This document shows positions 37,342 through 51,278 of a DNA stretch of 64,000 bases, piece after piece. The DNA lies in the NCBI RefSeq assembly GCF_021018895.1, contig NC_079378.1, positions 8,533,001 to 8,597,000 of the forward strand, written 5' to 3'. The notes under the pieces were generated by a model that was not told the origin of the DNA, did not search any database, and saw only the letters and a list, made by a program, of their open reading frames with translations. A program made the position numbers and the translations under genes. Origin of the DNA: Seriola aureovittata. Taxonomy: Eukaryota > Chordata > Actinopteri > Carangiformes > Carangidae. How positions within the stretch are numbered: the stretch's first letter is position 1; every line of letters starts with the position of its first letter.

Positions 37342-38485
37342 TTTACGGTTTAGGCGGCTCCTTTCCTGCCTGACTGTGTAGCATTTTGCTTTTTTAAAGT
37401 TAAAAGTTAAAGTAATAATTTATTTTTAATGCATTTAGTATTTATTGTAGCAGGCCTAGTTTGTTCTCAATTTGTATACGTCACATTTCTACAGTATTTG
37501 TTGCGATGAAAACTAGTCACAAGGTGGCAGCATTAGACCGTTTGATAAATATAATTTCATAAACACATTATGATGCAGTATTTTATTTGCTTAGAAATCT
37601 TCAGTCCAATATTAATTCAGTTGTTTTGTGATAAGTTTTTTAATAGCCTTGCACTTATGGGTGGTTTCATAAACCTTCTATTATAGGCTGAATATTGTTA
37701 TTATTATATTATAAGTCCATTAAAATCTACATTTTAGTATCAAATTTGAATAAAATTTCTCCTGTGCTACTTTCACAGTAAATATCAAATAAATAAATTA
37801 GGCTCAGTGAAGTCTTCTAGAAAACAATTTCTCTGCAATATGAAAACAAATTATTATCATCATATATTATACCATATGTATATTATATCTTTTGCTAAAG
37901 ATTACTGACATGTTTTGTTCAGAAGATAGATCTTAGACTCATCATAGACCTTGCAACCTAATGTTATATGAATATAATTCTTCTTCATAATTTGTACAAG
38001 CACCACAAGGTAGACACAGCTGACTGCAGTAGGGTAAAGGTAAATTAAAGGAAAAACTCAAATGAAATTTGAGTTCACGACTTTAGAATCATATAGAGTT
38101 GCATTTATTGTGGCCCAAAGCTTTAACAGACGGTTGGTCTTTCCTTTAGTTTGTCTCTCATCTATTTTATGTGTGAGAGAAAAAATGTGTCATTTTCAGT
38201 GTTTTTCCAGGAGTTAAAATGCATTTCTTTGACTAATTAGAGCCAGTGTTTGGTTTTCTGAAGGTTTTTAAAGGACAGTTTGAATAATTTGAATGAGATT
38301 TTGACTTATTCTACTTTGATATTAATAAATTTGATTTAATGTCAAAGGTCAAATCACAAAGAAAAAACAGTTTTAGACATTTCTCCTTTTCTTCTGACAC
38401 ACTTGTTCATGCAGCAACACCCTCATCTCATTTTGAGTCTCTGGCTTGCTCTGCAGCTCAAACTGTATTCCTGATCTCTCCATAT

Positions 38486-38522
<37 letters not shown>

Positions 38523-40189
38523 ACACAAACTGTTCTTCTCTCAGTGTCTGAATGCTTCAGTTTATACCTCACAAACCCAGGTGTGCACACAGAGAAACGC
38601 TGGTCTTCTGTGTCCACACTCCTCTCTAAGAAATCAGGATTGACACTCAGGTGTGAATGACGCTCTGCCGTCCTCTCCCTCACCGACATCCTCGCTCCTT
38701 CCCTCGCAATACACAAACACCATTCCTCAGCCCGCTGTTTGATGTGGAAACTCCATCCACATTTCCTGTCAACCTGACAGATTTTTGGGCCTAATCCATG
38801 TGCTGCATGGGCCCATGTACCGTGCTGTAAAAAGCCTTTTTGGATCTGAAAAATAGAAGCTGAGTGTGATTCAAGTTTGGCTGTGGATGAAAGCATATCC
38901 GACTCTGTAGGGAAAGAAGGGAACACAGGAGGCGTGATTTAGTGCCGCCATAGATACAAAATAAAAATTTATTATGGCTCAGAAGGAAAAGATATAGATG
39001 TAGCACTGAGATCTAGCAGGTCGGTGTGACTGGTTAGTTAGCTTAAGCTTGACTTTGGATGAATGTAGAGAAGCAGGAGTGCAGAGCAGATCACCCATGA
39101 AGAAGAGGATTCTCGTTCAAATTGGTTTGTTGTTTTAAATGAAGAGATTTCTTGCTAAAGAACCTGGGTGACAAAAATTGTGTACATTCAAATTTAATGA
39201 CGTCTAATTCAAGACATTGAAGACAAATCAATATAATTGAAGCATTTAAATACAAACGGTCCGTGGTGAAGATGAGATGGTTGGAATAAATATTTTACAA
39301 TAAGTTTGATATTATTCAAACAAAACATTTTATGAATGCAGTATTTTAAAGCCTGGAGGGAGTCGTCTTTTCATGAGCCCTAAGGTTGATAAAATGTGTA
39401 CGGCTCACAGAAATCTGTCTCTGTGTCTGTGTTTGTCTTTTATCCGTCTCTTTCCCAAGAGTGTGCTGTTTGAGTTTTGTCATGTTTTCCTGTTGAGCTG
39501 TGTGTATTTTTTATAAATGCCCGTCACAGAACGTGTGGTTCAAACTATCTTAGGCTATAAACACTGTTGTTGTGTTTGGAAATGGTCAATGCTATGTACA
39601 GCACTTGACATTACGTAAGTAAAATAAATAAATAGCCTGAACTCAGGTTTTACTTTGGACTTCAGCGCTGCTGCTTCTGCGGGACTTGGAGGAGGCTGGA
39701 TGGATGACGGGATATCACTCTCATGGTGCTGAGATCTAAAGCTCAAGTGTGACTACTGGCCTTTGATTAAAGAGTGGTACATCTACAACAGGGAATTGTA
39801 TAACCACTGTATCTGATATTATTACATATCTCTTTAATTAAACTGTTAATTTAACTGAAACATGTTCCTGAGGGATTTTCAATATTCCTTAGAGACTTTT
39901 TAATCGTTATAATCATGTTAGAGGATTCTTTGGCTCATCATCCAGCGCGGTTTGTTATGTGACAGTGAGGTCCAGGTCCAGTTTGGGAACCCTTGTTCCT
40001 GCTTCTGGCTGCAGGTCACAGCTGATCCTTGCACCACTTCAACTGAATTAATTCATATAGTAATTCAAAAATCAATAAGGAGTTGCAGCCAAATATAGTT
40101 TAAAATGAGCTTGTAAAATGCTTGTTTTGCATGAGTAATAATCATCTAATGATGTACAGTGTTATAGTATAACACTAACACAGGCCATT

Positions 40190-40365
40190 TTTTGCAGTGA
40201 TTACTTTTACTTTTTGTACTTTAATTCATATTTTCCTGATTAAGTTTAACTTGAGTAACATTTTCAATTGCAATCACTTGTGATGGAGTATTTGTACAGT
40301 GTGGTATTTGAGGTTAAGTCAAGGATCTGAATATTTCCTCCACTACTGAAGCACTAAAACCAAAG
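40190..40365 (+). repeat. Degenerate fish repeat (GGATCTGAATATTTCCTCCAC family)
   Basis: TGCAGTGATTACTTTTACTT, TTTGTACAGTGTGGTATTTG and AAGGATCTGAATATTTCCTC occur in the order of a family also present at 19,785-20,300 and 33,880-33,962. Confidence 0.5.
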
Positions 40366-40374
40366 TACAGCTGC

Positions 40375-40600
40375 AGCTGATGGGAATGACATTAGTATTG
40401 CAGATATTTGGTCACGAGCCAAAGCTTTGGACAAATTAAAATCTTAACCTGATGGCGGCGCTAGAGGAAAAGTCCAGATGATCTTTATTAAATTTCATGG
40501 CAAATGATCCAAGAGTTGTTGTGATATCTCAGTTTGGACCAAAGTGGTGGATTACCTGGCCCACATCCGTAGATCGATGGGTGGATTATGAGGAAATAGG
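40375..40600 (+). repeat. Second adjacent fish repeat fragment
   Basis: CTGATGGCGGCGCTAGAGGA, ATTAAATTTCATGGCAAATG, CAAGAGTTGTTGTGATATCT and TTGGACCAAAGTGGTGGATT are in the order of a fish repeat I recognise from memory. Confidence 0.45.
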
Positions 40601-40860
40601 ACCAACAGGCTGAAACAGGCGACAAGACGTCTGTAGTCTGGACTTATGTTTGTAGTCATTTCGTATATGGGATGATTGTGCATCTCCTTGGGGTCGTTTT
40701 GTGTCTTTTAACTAAGATCTGTGCAATATTAACTCTTACACAGGCTGTGGTAAGTAACCGGTCTGTGCCCGGCAACAAGTGACCCATCCATCCATCCTTG
40801 CAGCCCTAGCGGGACTGAAGGATATAACCTCCAGTCGCTTTAGTCCTGCCCCTGTGGGGG

Positions 40861-41280
40861 TGTGACCTAACGGGGAAGGAGAGCTGTGCTTTTCTGCCGC
40901 TGTCATTGTTCAGCTTCTTTGCGGCCGGTTATCTCACCGTCCATACCCAGAGGGATCTTCAGGAATCAACCGCAACTGAAATTATTCAGGTAGGAATAAA
41001 ACAAAAACACGTGTGCAGCGTTTCCTGTCAGTCGTTTCAGACATTTGGCCAAACGGCGCACAGACAGCGACCAGCGGAACTGTAAGTCGCCAAACGAACT
41101 GACAAACACTATTAGTAAAGAGAAAATACCCCGATAAGAAAACTGGTCCACATCTATAATAGACTGGGAAGATGTTGCATAACAACTTTAGGAAAGTTAA
41201 TGTGTAGTTACACAGTCTCAAAGATCCGCTATCACGGATCACCGCGGAGCGTGATGTCCAAACGAAAACCCGATGATTAC
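40861..41280 (+). promoter_or_regulatory. CpG-enriched probable promoter and 5' exon of aldh3a2
   Basis: CpG density rises clearly above both flanks (for example TTTGCGGCCGGTT, AACGGCGCACAGACAGCGAC, TCACCGCGGAGCGTG). A donor-like CAG|GTAGGA ends at 40,989. Because the first coding exon of aldh3a2 starts directly after an acceptor (CCCAG|GATG at 43,070-43,074), an upstream non-coding exon is required, and this is the best candidate. The transcript start is not determined. Confidence 0.5.
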
Positions 41281-41504
41281 CGTCTGTTTATGTGTGTAAA
41301 CTGACACTGTAGTTTTTCATCACAACACATTTTAACTCTGACCCAGTTATTCTCCTGGTGGTTTCTTTTTGCAGCTCATTCTCTGTTTTCCGCAAAGAGC
41401 AGAGCTGACAACAGCAGGGGCGTCATTCAAACTCACTGTGCAGCAATAAAGGTTATTAGGTGAAGTGGTTACTGGTACAGAAACTGCTTTTATTTAACAG
41501 TAAT

Positions 41505-41600
41505 GCACTTTTTCAGCAGTGGAAGAGGTATTTAAATCTTCTGCTTCACTAAAGTTATTAGTACCACAACATAAAAATACTAGTAACAGTAACAGTATTC
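41505..41600 (-). repeat. Inverted copy of the GGATCTGAATA repeat family
   Basis: CAGTGGAAGAGGTATTTAAA and TAGTACCACAACATAAAAAT read as the reverse complement of the family at 40,190-40,365. Confidence 0.45.
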
Positions 41601-41646
41601 ATTTGTCAGTGTTGCATTATTGTATAATTGAGTTATTACTTCTGAT

Positions 41647-41806
41647 TAGAGCTGCAACAATTAAGCAATTAGTCAATAGACAGAAAATGAGTATGCAAAT
41701 ATTTTTGAGGATTGAGTATCATTTTGTGTCCTGTTTCAGTTTCTCAAATATGAATTTCCAACCTAAGTTATAGACCAAACTATTAATCGATTAATCGGGG
41801 AAATAC
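41647..41806 (+). repeat. Fish repeat, TAGAGCTGCAACAATTA family
   Basis: It begins AGAGCTGCAACAATTAAGCA, passes through GACAGAAAATGAGTATGCAA, and ends with a TTAATCGATTAATCG segment, which is typical of a high-copy fish element. Confidence 0.55.
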
Positions 41807-42314
41807 TTAGGATAATAGTTGTAGCCTTAGTACTGATGCATTATATAAGCAGTATTTCATTTTTACAGGTTAAGGTAATTTGGTTTACCTTGCACGCTGT
41901 TGGGTAGTTTAATCTGTACCTATTATTCATAATTTATAACTCATAGGTTTTCTGTGTAAAATCATTATCTGTTATATCTGTGTAATAAATGTAGTGGGGA
42001 AAAACATGCAATATTTACCTTTGAAATGTGTTGGAATGGACATAAATTACCATAAAACAAATAGTTTTTGAAGGACATGCACCAAAAATTACTTACTTTT
42101 GTATTAAAAGCAGAACATCTCTGAGTTATAATGTATATATAATCTGTATGTTGTAGCTATCATCTATATGCATAAAAAACAACATTTAACAACATGATTC
42201 TTTTAACCACATTTTTTAAATTTGATTTAAATCTTCACCATCTTTAATCCCAGAGGAGGTGACACAGCACAGATATGTGGAGATGGAATGGATGTGATAG
42301 ATATCAAGTGATTT

Positions 42315-42640
42315 AGCTTGGGGTCGCAACTAGCTGTTATTTTCATTATTGATTTATCTTTTTTTTTGATTAATCATCAGTTTAGACTGATTGCAACAAT
42401 TGCAACATCCCAGGACAGAAGGTTACATCATAAAATTTCTTGTTTGGTTCACCAACAAAACCCAACGATATTCACTTTACAGTTGTATGAAACAGAGAAA
42501 AGCAACAAATCCTCTGTCCTCCTTTGTAAGTTTTGCTATCGCTACAAAGCTAACTTTAGCATTACCAGTTGTTTACTTTCCAGTCTAGAGGAAACATTGC
42601 AAGTTCAGCATCACACTTCATTTCTTTACTGGTCCAAGGG
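42315..42640 (+). repeat. Fish repeat, second copy upstream of aldh3a2
   Basis: CTAGCTGTTATTTTCATTAT, TGATTAATCATCAGTTTAGA, TTTCTTGTTTGGTTCACCAA and CCAACGATATTCACTTTACA follow the internal order of the family at 41,647-41,806 and 53,055-53,393. Confidence 0.5.
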
Positions 42641-43071
42641 CTGTCTCTAGAGGTGGAAAGCAACGTCAATGTTAACTCTTGTTTTGCTTCTATTTCTACA
42701 CTTTTCTTCTATTGAATTTAGCATGCTAACCAGCTCTATAGTTCAGTTGGCAAGTGACAACAATTGTCCATATGTGCATGGATGAGAAACTACTACTACT
42801 AGTAGTTTTATATAAAACTAATTTATAGTTAACTTTCCAGTTTAGACTTAAATTTGTGTAATTGTTTAGAAGTAAACACTGTGGCCTTTAACTAATCACA
42901 TGACATATAACAAATGCTGACAATTCTGATTGACCAGCCTTCACACGCTGAAGAAATCAAAGCAGTACATGAAGTTTCTGTTTTATATCACCACCAGCTT
43001 TATATATAACTAGGTCTAGTCTTGCTTTCAGCAAACTAAAACTATCTTGTGTTTGAAATTTTGTTCCCAGG

Positions 43072-46000
43072 ATGTCCAGCGAGCAGCAGGCCGTGGCTCG
43101 TGCCAGGAAAGCCTTTGAAACAGGCAGGTCCAAATCTTTAGAGCACCGCATCCGCCAGCTGAAGAACTTACAGCGGTTATTCACTGAGAGACAGAAAGAG
43201 ATTTCAGATGCCATCAAGAAAGACCTCAATAAGGTGAGTACTGAGTCCAAAATAATCGATACCCGGTCTCACGGCTTCACAGTTCACTTTAGTCTCTTTT
43301 TGATGGCATTTCCTGATGAAGATGAAGTTATTCAATGTCTGACATCAGAGAGATAAAAATAAGAGCTAAAAAAAAGTAACAAATTGAACAAAAAAGAAAT
43401 TACATTATAAAAGACAGCAGGTGTGAAACAAGCTCACGATGCAAATATAAATCAAGTAAAAAGCAGATCATAAAACATATTAAGATCTCCCCAAAGGAAG
43501 CGATTAACTGACACTTTGAATATGAGCTGGAGCTCAGAAATTTGGAAAGATATTCTGGACTGGTTACAAATTTAAAACTTTCTTAGGTTTACAAACAAAC
43601 TTCAAAATTGGAGTAAAAAAAAAAGGGTGTGTTGACTTCGTCCCCAGAGCGAGGTGGGAACCCAGCTGTACGAGACTCTGGGTCTAGAGGGGGAGATCAG
43701 CCTGGCAATCAAGAAGCTGAAGGAGTGGGCAGCCCCTCGAACCGTGGAGAAGAACCTGCTGACCCTCTCGGACACCGTCTACATCAAGCCGGAGCCGCTG
43801 GGAGTGGTGCTGATCATCGGGGCCTGGAACTACCCCTGGGCTGTCACCATCCAGCCGCTCATCGGAGCCATCGCCGCTGGTACTGTAGCGTGTGTGTTTT
43901 GGGTGTGGCGTGGGTGAAAGGGCAGCGTGTGCGTCTGTGATGTTACGAGGTCAGCGTTCACACTTCTATCTGATTTCATCTTCATTTCCCCCCTGTGACG
44001 AACTTTGAGAGGATATGTCTGTGCAGCCGTCATGCACAATGTCTCCGTTGAATTTTGAAACACTGATCCAAGATTTGTGTCCACACAACACGCAAGATTA
44101 ATTTATTAAAGATTTAATCTCTTATCGAATCTTATTAGGTTTACCTTTCGACATTAGTAAGTAACCCCAGGCTAGGAAGAAACAGAAGGAAGAAGCGCTA
44201 AAGGTTTTAGTGGCAGCCTATTATAATGTCCACAACCTGTTCCTAACCTGAAAATTAGATGAGCAGCATAATATATGAAATATTAAAATGAAAAGAGAGT
44301 GAGAGGAGATAAAAGGTTTGACAAGAGATTTGTTTTGCAGGAACCAGGTCCAAATTCCTTGAAACCTCAAAGCCCATACAACTGTCTGCATATCAAATAA
44401 CAAAGAGGCGGACACCACTGACACTCAGGAGCGTGTGAATATTTAGTTCTTTCTAGGGCGTCTCACTATCCAAATCACAGGAGCTGCAATTTTTTGGATA
44501 AAGGTAAAATATGTCATAAAGTGTTGTGGTGCTGTTCTCCAGACTTAAGGGAACAAGCTTGTTTGGTTCAGGTCCCAGCAAGAAACGCATCATCATCATT
44601 CAAAAACCGTCATTCCAACTTAAATCGTGACTCATTTCGCAATATCTGCCAAAATAATCATAACATGATTTATTTTTTATTTTTTTGCATATCATGCAGC
44701 TCAGTTCAGTCCCGTCCAGTTTCCTCATCTTGTGATCATTACCCCTCCAGTTCCTTTTTTTTTATCCTGCCATTGCACAACCATCTTTATTTTCTATCAG
44801 CATCTGATTATAGTGGGTCAAAGGCCACTCTGTGAACTCTACACTGCAGTCATGACAGAGTAGACAAATGTGTGTCCTGTGTTTTTTATTTTTTATTTTT
44901 TATTTTTTACATATCCTCGTGAGTGGATGTTGTGGTGGATTCGCATGTGTTAACATACACATCGCAACTCTGTGCATTGCTCCTATCAGTGATGGCTCGA
45001 AGGGCAAAGTTAATCTCTGAGTAAATCAATCCGCTGCAAGATAATGTGTGAAACTCATGAATAATTCATGTGTGTCTCAAAAGGCTGCCCTCAAATGGCC
45101 ACCCTGTGCTCCAAATCAAGTGTTTTGGCTCAGCTCTGATCACTTTGTGATGCAAACCTCAGTGTGGAGTGTTTGCTTGTGACTGCTAAGCATGACACTG
45201 CAGTATTTTAACAGTCTTTTGTCTGAGTCTTTATTTTGCTTGTTACTTTTTCCCCAGTGATAGTTTTACATAATGGTTCTGCGAGAGCTGCTGCAGGTAG
45301 ACGGCTCATTTGTATTTCATTTGGACAAAGCCTGTTTTGACTCAAACATTGATGGGTGGAGGACTCAGTGAACTGAGTCCTGTCAGTCTGCAGCGTATCC
45401 AGTGAGTGTTTGCGCAGCATGGACTTTATCCTTTGCCCCAGCATTATCAGTTCGTACAGAAATGCTTATATCTGCTTAGTAGGGCACAAGTCGTTTCTCT
45501 TGATTTCTTGATGCTCTGTAAAGATCATGAAAATAAAAGTGTAGGCCAACACCAGCACCAGACTTACTTAATTAGATTTAGCACATTTAAAGATTTGAAA
45601 TACACTTTCTGTTTATTAATCTTTAACCTTTAAACACAGTTTCAGGTCCAGAACATGTGTGTGTGTGTGTGTTGTGTCATCCTGAGCTACCTGCAGTCAA
45701 GGACACAGTCTACAGTTATTGTGATGAACAAAACACTAACCTGAGTTGTGATGTTTATTAAAGGCGTGTTTATTTAGGTGACATGGTGATGAGGTGTAGT
45801 AGACGTTGCAGTATTAAAATGCAGTTTCTTTAATACTGTGAACTGCTTTCTATTTTTAGTTGGGGGTGTTCTTCATGAAGGACATTTGTAACATTATGTT
45901 TGTTAACCAACAGACAGCAGGGCAAAGAGGCACTGTGGTGCACAAATGACTGTTTTCTTCACAGGTGAACTTCTTCTTATCAGACAATCAGACCAAAGTA

Positions 46001-49000
46001 AAAACTAAACAGGTTTTCGGAGGTTTGGGAAAAATCATGTTCACAACCTGATTTGTAAAACCAAAATTACACTGACAACCGCACTGTTATAAAGTGTTAC
46101 CAAATATCCTAAACTCAAGGTTGCATTAATAGCTTTTCCAGAGCTTTTGACTGTATCTTCAGCAAGTGGTATCCCATGACCTTAGTACAGAAGTTGAGTC
46201 ATGTGATGAAAGGTGGTTGTATATGGGCGTGGCTGTGGATGTGAGCGAGTTTCATTAACTTGCTCTTAAGAATATGTCATGCCAGCTAACGTAAAACAGA
46301 AAGTAAGACAAACATCATCACAAAAAAAGAAAAGAAAAGAAAAGCAGCTACTGAATAATTGGAAGACAATCTGCATAACAGGTGTAATATTTCACCAGAG
46401 GAACAGCTAATGCACGAAGAACTGAACTTAAGAAGGAGACTAAAGCAAGCACTCACATTATATCAGACCACTATAATACAGTTCCGGCATTTGTAAACAC
46501 TGTGGTTAGTCTGCCTTCAATTCCTCTGCCTCTGTCTTTAGCAACACCACTAGTTGCTTGTTTATAAATTATTAGTTTTAATATTATTATATATATATAT
46601 ATATATTCCAAATTCTGGATTGACAGCATGCCCAACATCCGCTGCCATAAACATAAACACACGTCATATTAAGTTTGTGCTGGAAAAGCAAATTGGACAA
46701 ATATCATAAAAGAAAACGAAGGCTTTAAAAAAACATATTTGTGACATAATTCTACCCTTTTGTGGGGCTCTGTCTTTCTATCTTGTCATATTTGTTGCTT
46801 TTGTCATTTATCTGTGCAGGTAATGCAGCTGTGATCAAGCCCTCTGAGGTGTGTGTCCACACCGCAAAGGTCATGGAGGACCTGCTGCCAGTTTACATCG
46901 ACAAAGTAAGGCTGGATCGCTTTAACATCGGCATAACGACATGCATCCAAGGACTCACTGAAGTGAAACAAGACACTGCTATTGTGCATGAGATGCAAGA
47001 TTGCTGTTGTTTCTTAAGCAGACGGTGTCAAAGCTTTTTAACCCTCTTCACTCACCGGTCGTAGATGATCATGACAGGATTCGTTTTGTTTGTGATGTTT
47101 ACAATTTCACACAAACAGGATTATTTCCTTCCTGAACACAAACACAGATTTTGGGGTGTGTTTATGGTCCACGTACATCAGATGAAAACTGTTCACCTTT
47201 ACTAGAGTTCATATACTTTACATACAGAGGCTCTTGTGCAAATAACCAGCTGCCAGTTATATTTTCATCTCATCTACAAATCCCAGATAGAATGAAACAA
47301 AATGATAATAAAATGGATATCACAAAGACTTTAGTGAAACTGACATGCTTCAGGAGCTGTATTGTGAAAGCTGAATGTGTGTTTCTACCCTGTGTGCCAG
47401 GAGCTTTACCCTGTAGTGACCGGAGGAGTGTCGGAAACCCAGGAGCTGCTGCGCCAGCGGTTCGATCACATCTTCTACACCGGCAACAGCATGGTGGGCA
47501 AACTGATCATGGAGGCCGCCGCCAAGCACCTGACGCCTGTCACCCTGGAGCTGGGCGGGAAGAGCCCCTGCTACATCGACAAGAACTGTGACATAAGCGT
47601 AGCCTGCAGGTCAGAACGATGCTCGGATATGTTTCTCTTCATCGTATTTTTATTACAATAACATTTTTATTTTCCATCCAGTCTCTCTCACACTGAAGCT
47701 GTTCCTTCCTCACACTCTCCCGTTAACTCTTCCTCTCCTGTATAGACGTGTCGCCTGGGGAAAATACACTAACTGTGGTCAGACCTGCATCGCCCCAGAC
47801 TTCATCCTTTGCGAGCCCAGCATCCAGGACCAGGTCATCGAAGAGGTCACGAAATCTATTAAGGTACTGAAGACCTGAAAACACACCTCTTGGAACCACT
47901 CACTAAGGAAAAGTTACAAGCTGTTTATCTCAAATGTAAACTTCAAAAACAGGTGATTCTGTCCAAAAGATTCAAGAGCAGCAAAGAAAGTCAACAGATC
48001 TGTTTTAAAACTGAATGTTAAAACCTAAACGAACCAAAACAATCATTGGTTTCAGGGGTTGCTTCTTCAGTTAACTCAATATTGTTTCCTCTGACAGGAA
48101 TTCTACACAGACAACCCAAAGACCTGCCCCGACTATGGACGCATCATCAACCAGCGCCACTTCAAGAGGATAATGACCATGTTGGACGACAGCACCATCG
48201 CTGTAGGAGGAGACAATGACGAGTCAGACTGCTACATAGGTAATACCTCTGACATGAAGATCAATCAGGACCTATCTGCCTGAGTATGTGACTCTGTTTC
48301 CCTTTTCTACACATATCAAGGGATGAAGAACAGAAATAATAGTGTTTCATTGTTGTGTTTAGCCCCCACAGTTCTGCGTGACGTGAAGCCAGAGGCCAAG
48401 GTGATGCAGGAGGAGATATTTGGACCTCTGCTCCCCATCCTGTCGGTCAGCGGCCTGGACGAAGCGATCAAGTTTATCAATAAGGGAGAGAAACCTCTGG
48501 CCCTCTACGTCTTCACACCTAATGACAAGGTATCTAACAAAAGACATGGCACACACATTATGTATATTGTGTATATAGATTCAGACTCATGGGTACAACA
48601 TGATTTTGTCCCTCCTTTCTGTGAAGGTGATCAAGAGAATGGTAGATGAGACCTCCAGCGGAGGACTGCTGGCCAACGACTGTCTTGTCCACTATTCTGT
48701 CAGCTCTCTGCCTTTTGGAGGAGTGGGTGAGTTCACTCTGTAAGAATGAGGTCTCTCGTTCTCTTTTTTGCTTATTCACACGTTCAGTGAATTCAGGAGG
48801 GTAAAATGAGTAAACGGGCACGTCTTACTTGACCAAGCGAAGGAGGCACGTAGGCCATGCCAGAAGGGTATTAAGGCGGCTTATACCGAATTTTTGTGGG
48901 ATGGCTGCATTCCAGCGTTGGATAAGGAGGGTCTGTGTCCAACCGATTCAGTAACTTCTGTAACTTTCTAAGGATTGACCGTCTTTTCTCCAGCTCCTTT

Positions 49001-51278
49001 TTATGCCTCTGTGCCGGGGACAGCCAGGGCTGGACGCATCATGTTTTTGGGTTGTTCTGTCTGTCCGTCTTCTCCTGAGTGTGATTTCTCAGTAACGAGT
49101 TTTGAGGGGAATTTCTTCAAATTTGGCAGAAACGTTCATTTGGACTCAAGGATGAGCTGATTAGATTTTGGTGGCAAAAGGTCAAAGGTCAAGGTCACTT
49201 TGAGTTAAGCAAAATCAATTAGTTTAGCTTGACTCAATTTAACTTTGAGGAGATTTACTCTTATTTATTTGTGGAAATCAAGTAAATAAATATTTCATTG
49301 TTTAATTTAATTCATATAGATTAATTTATTTATATTAACTAAACTTAACTTGAACTTCAATTCAATATTTGACTTAAAACTTTGACTAAACTTCAATTCA
49401 TTAATTATTTATTTTGTTAATTATTGTTAATAAATGTTATTTTTATATTTTCTGTTTAATCCATTAAATTGAATTCAGTTTTGTGAACTAAATTCAATTA
49501 ATTTGATGATTTGATTTGAATATAATTTATTATACATAACTTAATTTAATTAATTTAAGTATGTTTAATTTAATTCAACATATTTAATTGTTTAATGTAA
49601 TTTGATTAATTTTATTCAATTTAATTTACACTCAAAAAAAAACAATTTATTGCTGTCAAACTGGAGACTAATATTTGTTCACATAGTCAAACCATCTTCT
49701 ATCTCCCATGTACAGGAAACAGTGGTATGGGTTGCTACCACGGCAAGTTCAGCTTTGACCAGCTGAGCCACCAGCGGAGTTGTCTCATCAAAAAGCTGAA
49801 TATGGAGGGGGTGAACAGCATGCGGTATCCGCCTCACACACCCAAGAAACTGGGCTGGGCTCGCTTCTTCATCCTGAACAACGTAGACCTGGGCTGGATT
49901 GGGCGGATGGCGCTCTTAGCCGTCCTGGCTGTGGTGGCTGCTGTTGTGCTACAGGTGAGTTATGGAGGGAGACAGCATTGCTGTCATGGGGAAGCGAAGC
50001 TGAAAGATAAACAAATGGTATTGACACTGACACACATAGTAATAACTCGACCATCTTCAAGCAGCAGTTCTGACTTGTGTGTTCATTCTTTCTATGTTGA
50101 AAAGACTTGGGAAGATTTAAACTCCTGTAATCACCCACTTTTCCATCTTACGTGAAGTGTTCAGAGTTCACAGTCCAATTTATTAACCCAAGAATAAAAC
50201 ATGGAAATCCCAGTGTTCCCCTCCTAATCGTCCTGTCTCCAGCAGATAACTGTGAAGTATCAAACTCCTTCTAGTATCAAACTCTTTCTAGTACATTCCT
50301 CATCACCTCTGTGCTCCTGCAGGACACAGGATACAGACAGGACAGGGCAACATGCTGCTCTACAGCGCCACCAGATGGCAGAAATGTGACAGCATGCCTT
50401 TGAGATACTTGTCATTTTCCAAGCAGAGTCAATGCAGAGGAAGTGAGAGGTTAAAGAAAAGTATAATGTAATGTAATTCTGCAGTTAGATATTATGTCCA
50501 CTGATATACAGTTTGTCAAGTTTTTATGTGTTGGGGGTGATGTGTTTTATTTCTAATGATGTGTTATGTTGGGATTGTTTGTTGTCCTGTCCTGAATCTT
50601 GAATAATAAACAGGTCTCTAACTGGAGGATATGTTGTTGCTTTTTCAGAATTATCTCCTTTAAAGACGTCCTGCTGCTTTCCGGACAACAAATCTGTTGT
50701 TTCCTCGACCCTTTGGACCAGAGAGTTTTCTGTATAATCAACTCAACATCTGCACGCACCGCTGGAATACTTCGGCTGTTGCCTTAATATATCTTACTTT
50801 TCAGTAATGGCGCCTGAAGTTTCATGTAGCTCACTGTAGAGAGAAACTTTATTTTTTAATGAAGGTAATTATTTATTTCCATCAGAGGCTCTTATGTTCT
50901 ATTTTAACCTTTTAGATCAGCTGGGCACAAACAGTGTAAACATACGTTAGAATATCCAATCCAATGATTTTAAATGAAGTACTGCTACTACTGCTACTGT
51001 ATGACTTACAGTATGATGTGAGGTTTTTTCACTTTACTGTGATATGAACAATACTTTCCTAACAGTTAGTAAAATTTCACTAACCTGTAATTTTTTTTAT
51101 CATAATGCAAAAGTTTTTACTGTGTAGGAATTTACCTACAGTTCATTTTGAGTCTGTTCCATTTCAATGATGGATGAGCCGTTAACTTAACATTCAGCAT
51201 GATGGTTCTTGATCATTTCAGCCAATAGTGCAGCTTTGTTTCTGTTTTGTTTTGTTTCAGTGTTTGTCTGTGCACTGA
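43072..51278 (+). CDS. aldh3a2: Fatty aldehyde dehydrogenase (ALDH3A2 type)
   Basis: Coding exons: 43,072-43,233; 43,648-43,879; 46,820-46,905; 47,401-47,609; 47,746-47,863; 48,098-48,239; 48,363-48,529; 48,627-48,726; 49,716-49,954. That is 485 codons in unbroken frame, plus a short last exon most simply at 51,261-51,278 (five codons and TGA). The enzyme oxidises medium and long-chain fatty aldehydes to acids with NAD+ on the ER membrane; loss in human causes Sjogren-Larsson syndrome. Seen: the catalytic Cys244 in [10 protein letters not shown], the general base Glu210 in [14 protein letters not shown], the [10 protein letters not shown] and [16 protein letters not shown] cofactor segments, and [13 protein letters not shown]-terminal hydrophobic anchor ([16 protein letters not shown], about 470-485) favours ALDH3A2 over ALDH3A1 and ALDH3B. 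The ATG lies one base inside its exon, so the 5' exon is non-coding. The 3' end is uncertain: reading past the 49,954 donor gives an alternative stop at 50,153-50,155. Confidence 0.92.
48970..49205 (+). repeat. Fish repeat in aldh3a2 intron 8
   Basis: TTTGAGGGGAATTTCTTCAA, ATTTGGCAGAAACGTTCATT and AAGGATGAGCTGATTAGATT, then GGTCAAAGGTCAAGGTCAC, form a well-known fish repeat order. It is followed by a long TTAATT-rich tract up to about 49,640. Confidence 0.5.
50605..50610 (+). terminator. Candidate poly(A) signal for the read-through aldh3a2 transcript
   Basis: AATAAA 450 bases after the stop (50,155) of the frame that reads through the last clear donor. It would end a transcript before the distal exon at 51,261. 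Confidence 0.4.

Larger units (their letters stand above)
36131..40860. other. Gene-free spacer between sebox and aldh3a2
   Basis: No exon is recognised on either strand. The sequence is AT-rich with a C homopolymer and CA tracts (37,288-37,339), a CA tract at 38,490-38,520, and degenerate fish repeats at 40,190-40,600. The two genes are transcribed divergently, so distal regulatory DNA may be here, but nothing specific can be seen. Confidence 0.6.

Noticed and set aside
43629..43940. A 103-codon frame over aldh3a2 exon 2 in another frame
   Set aside because: It is an out-of-frame shadow of a coding exon with clear family similarity in the correct frame.
44880..44912. (TTTTTA)n tract as a retroelement tail
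   Set aside because: No element body was found next to it; treated as a simple repeat in an aldh3a2 intron.
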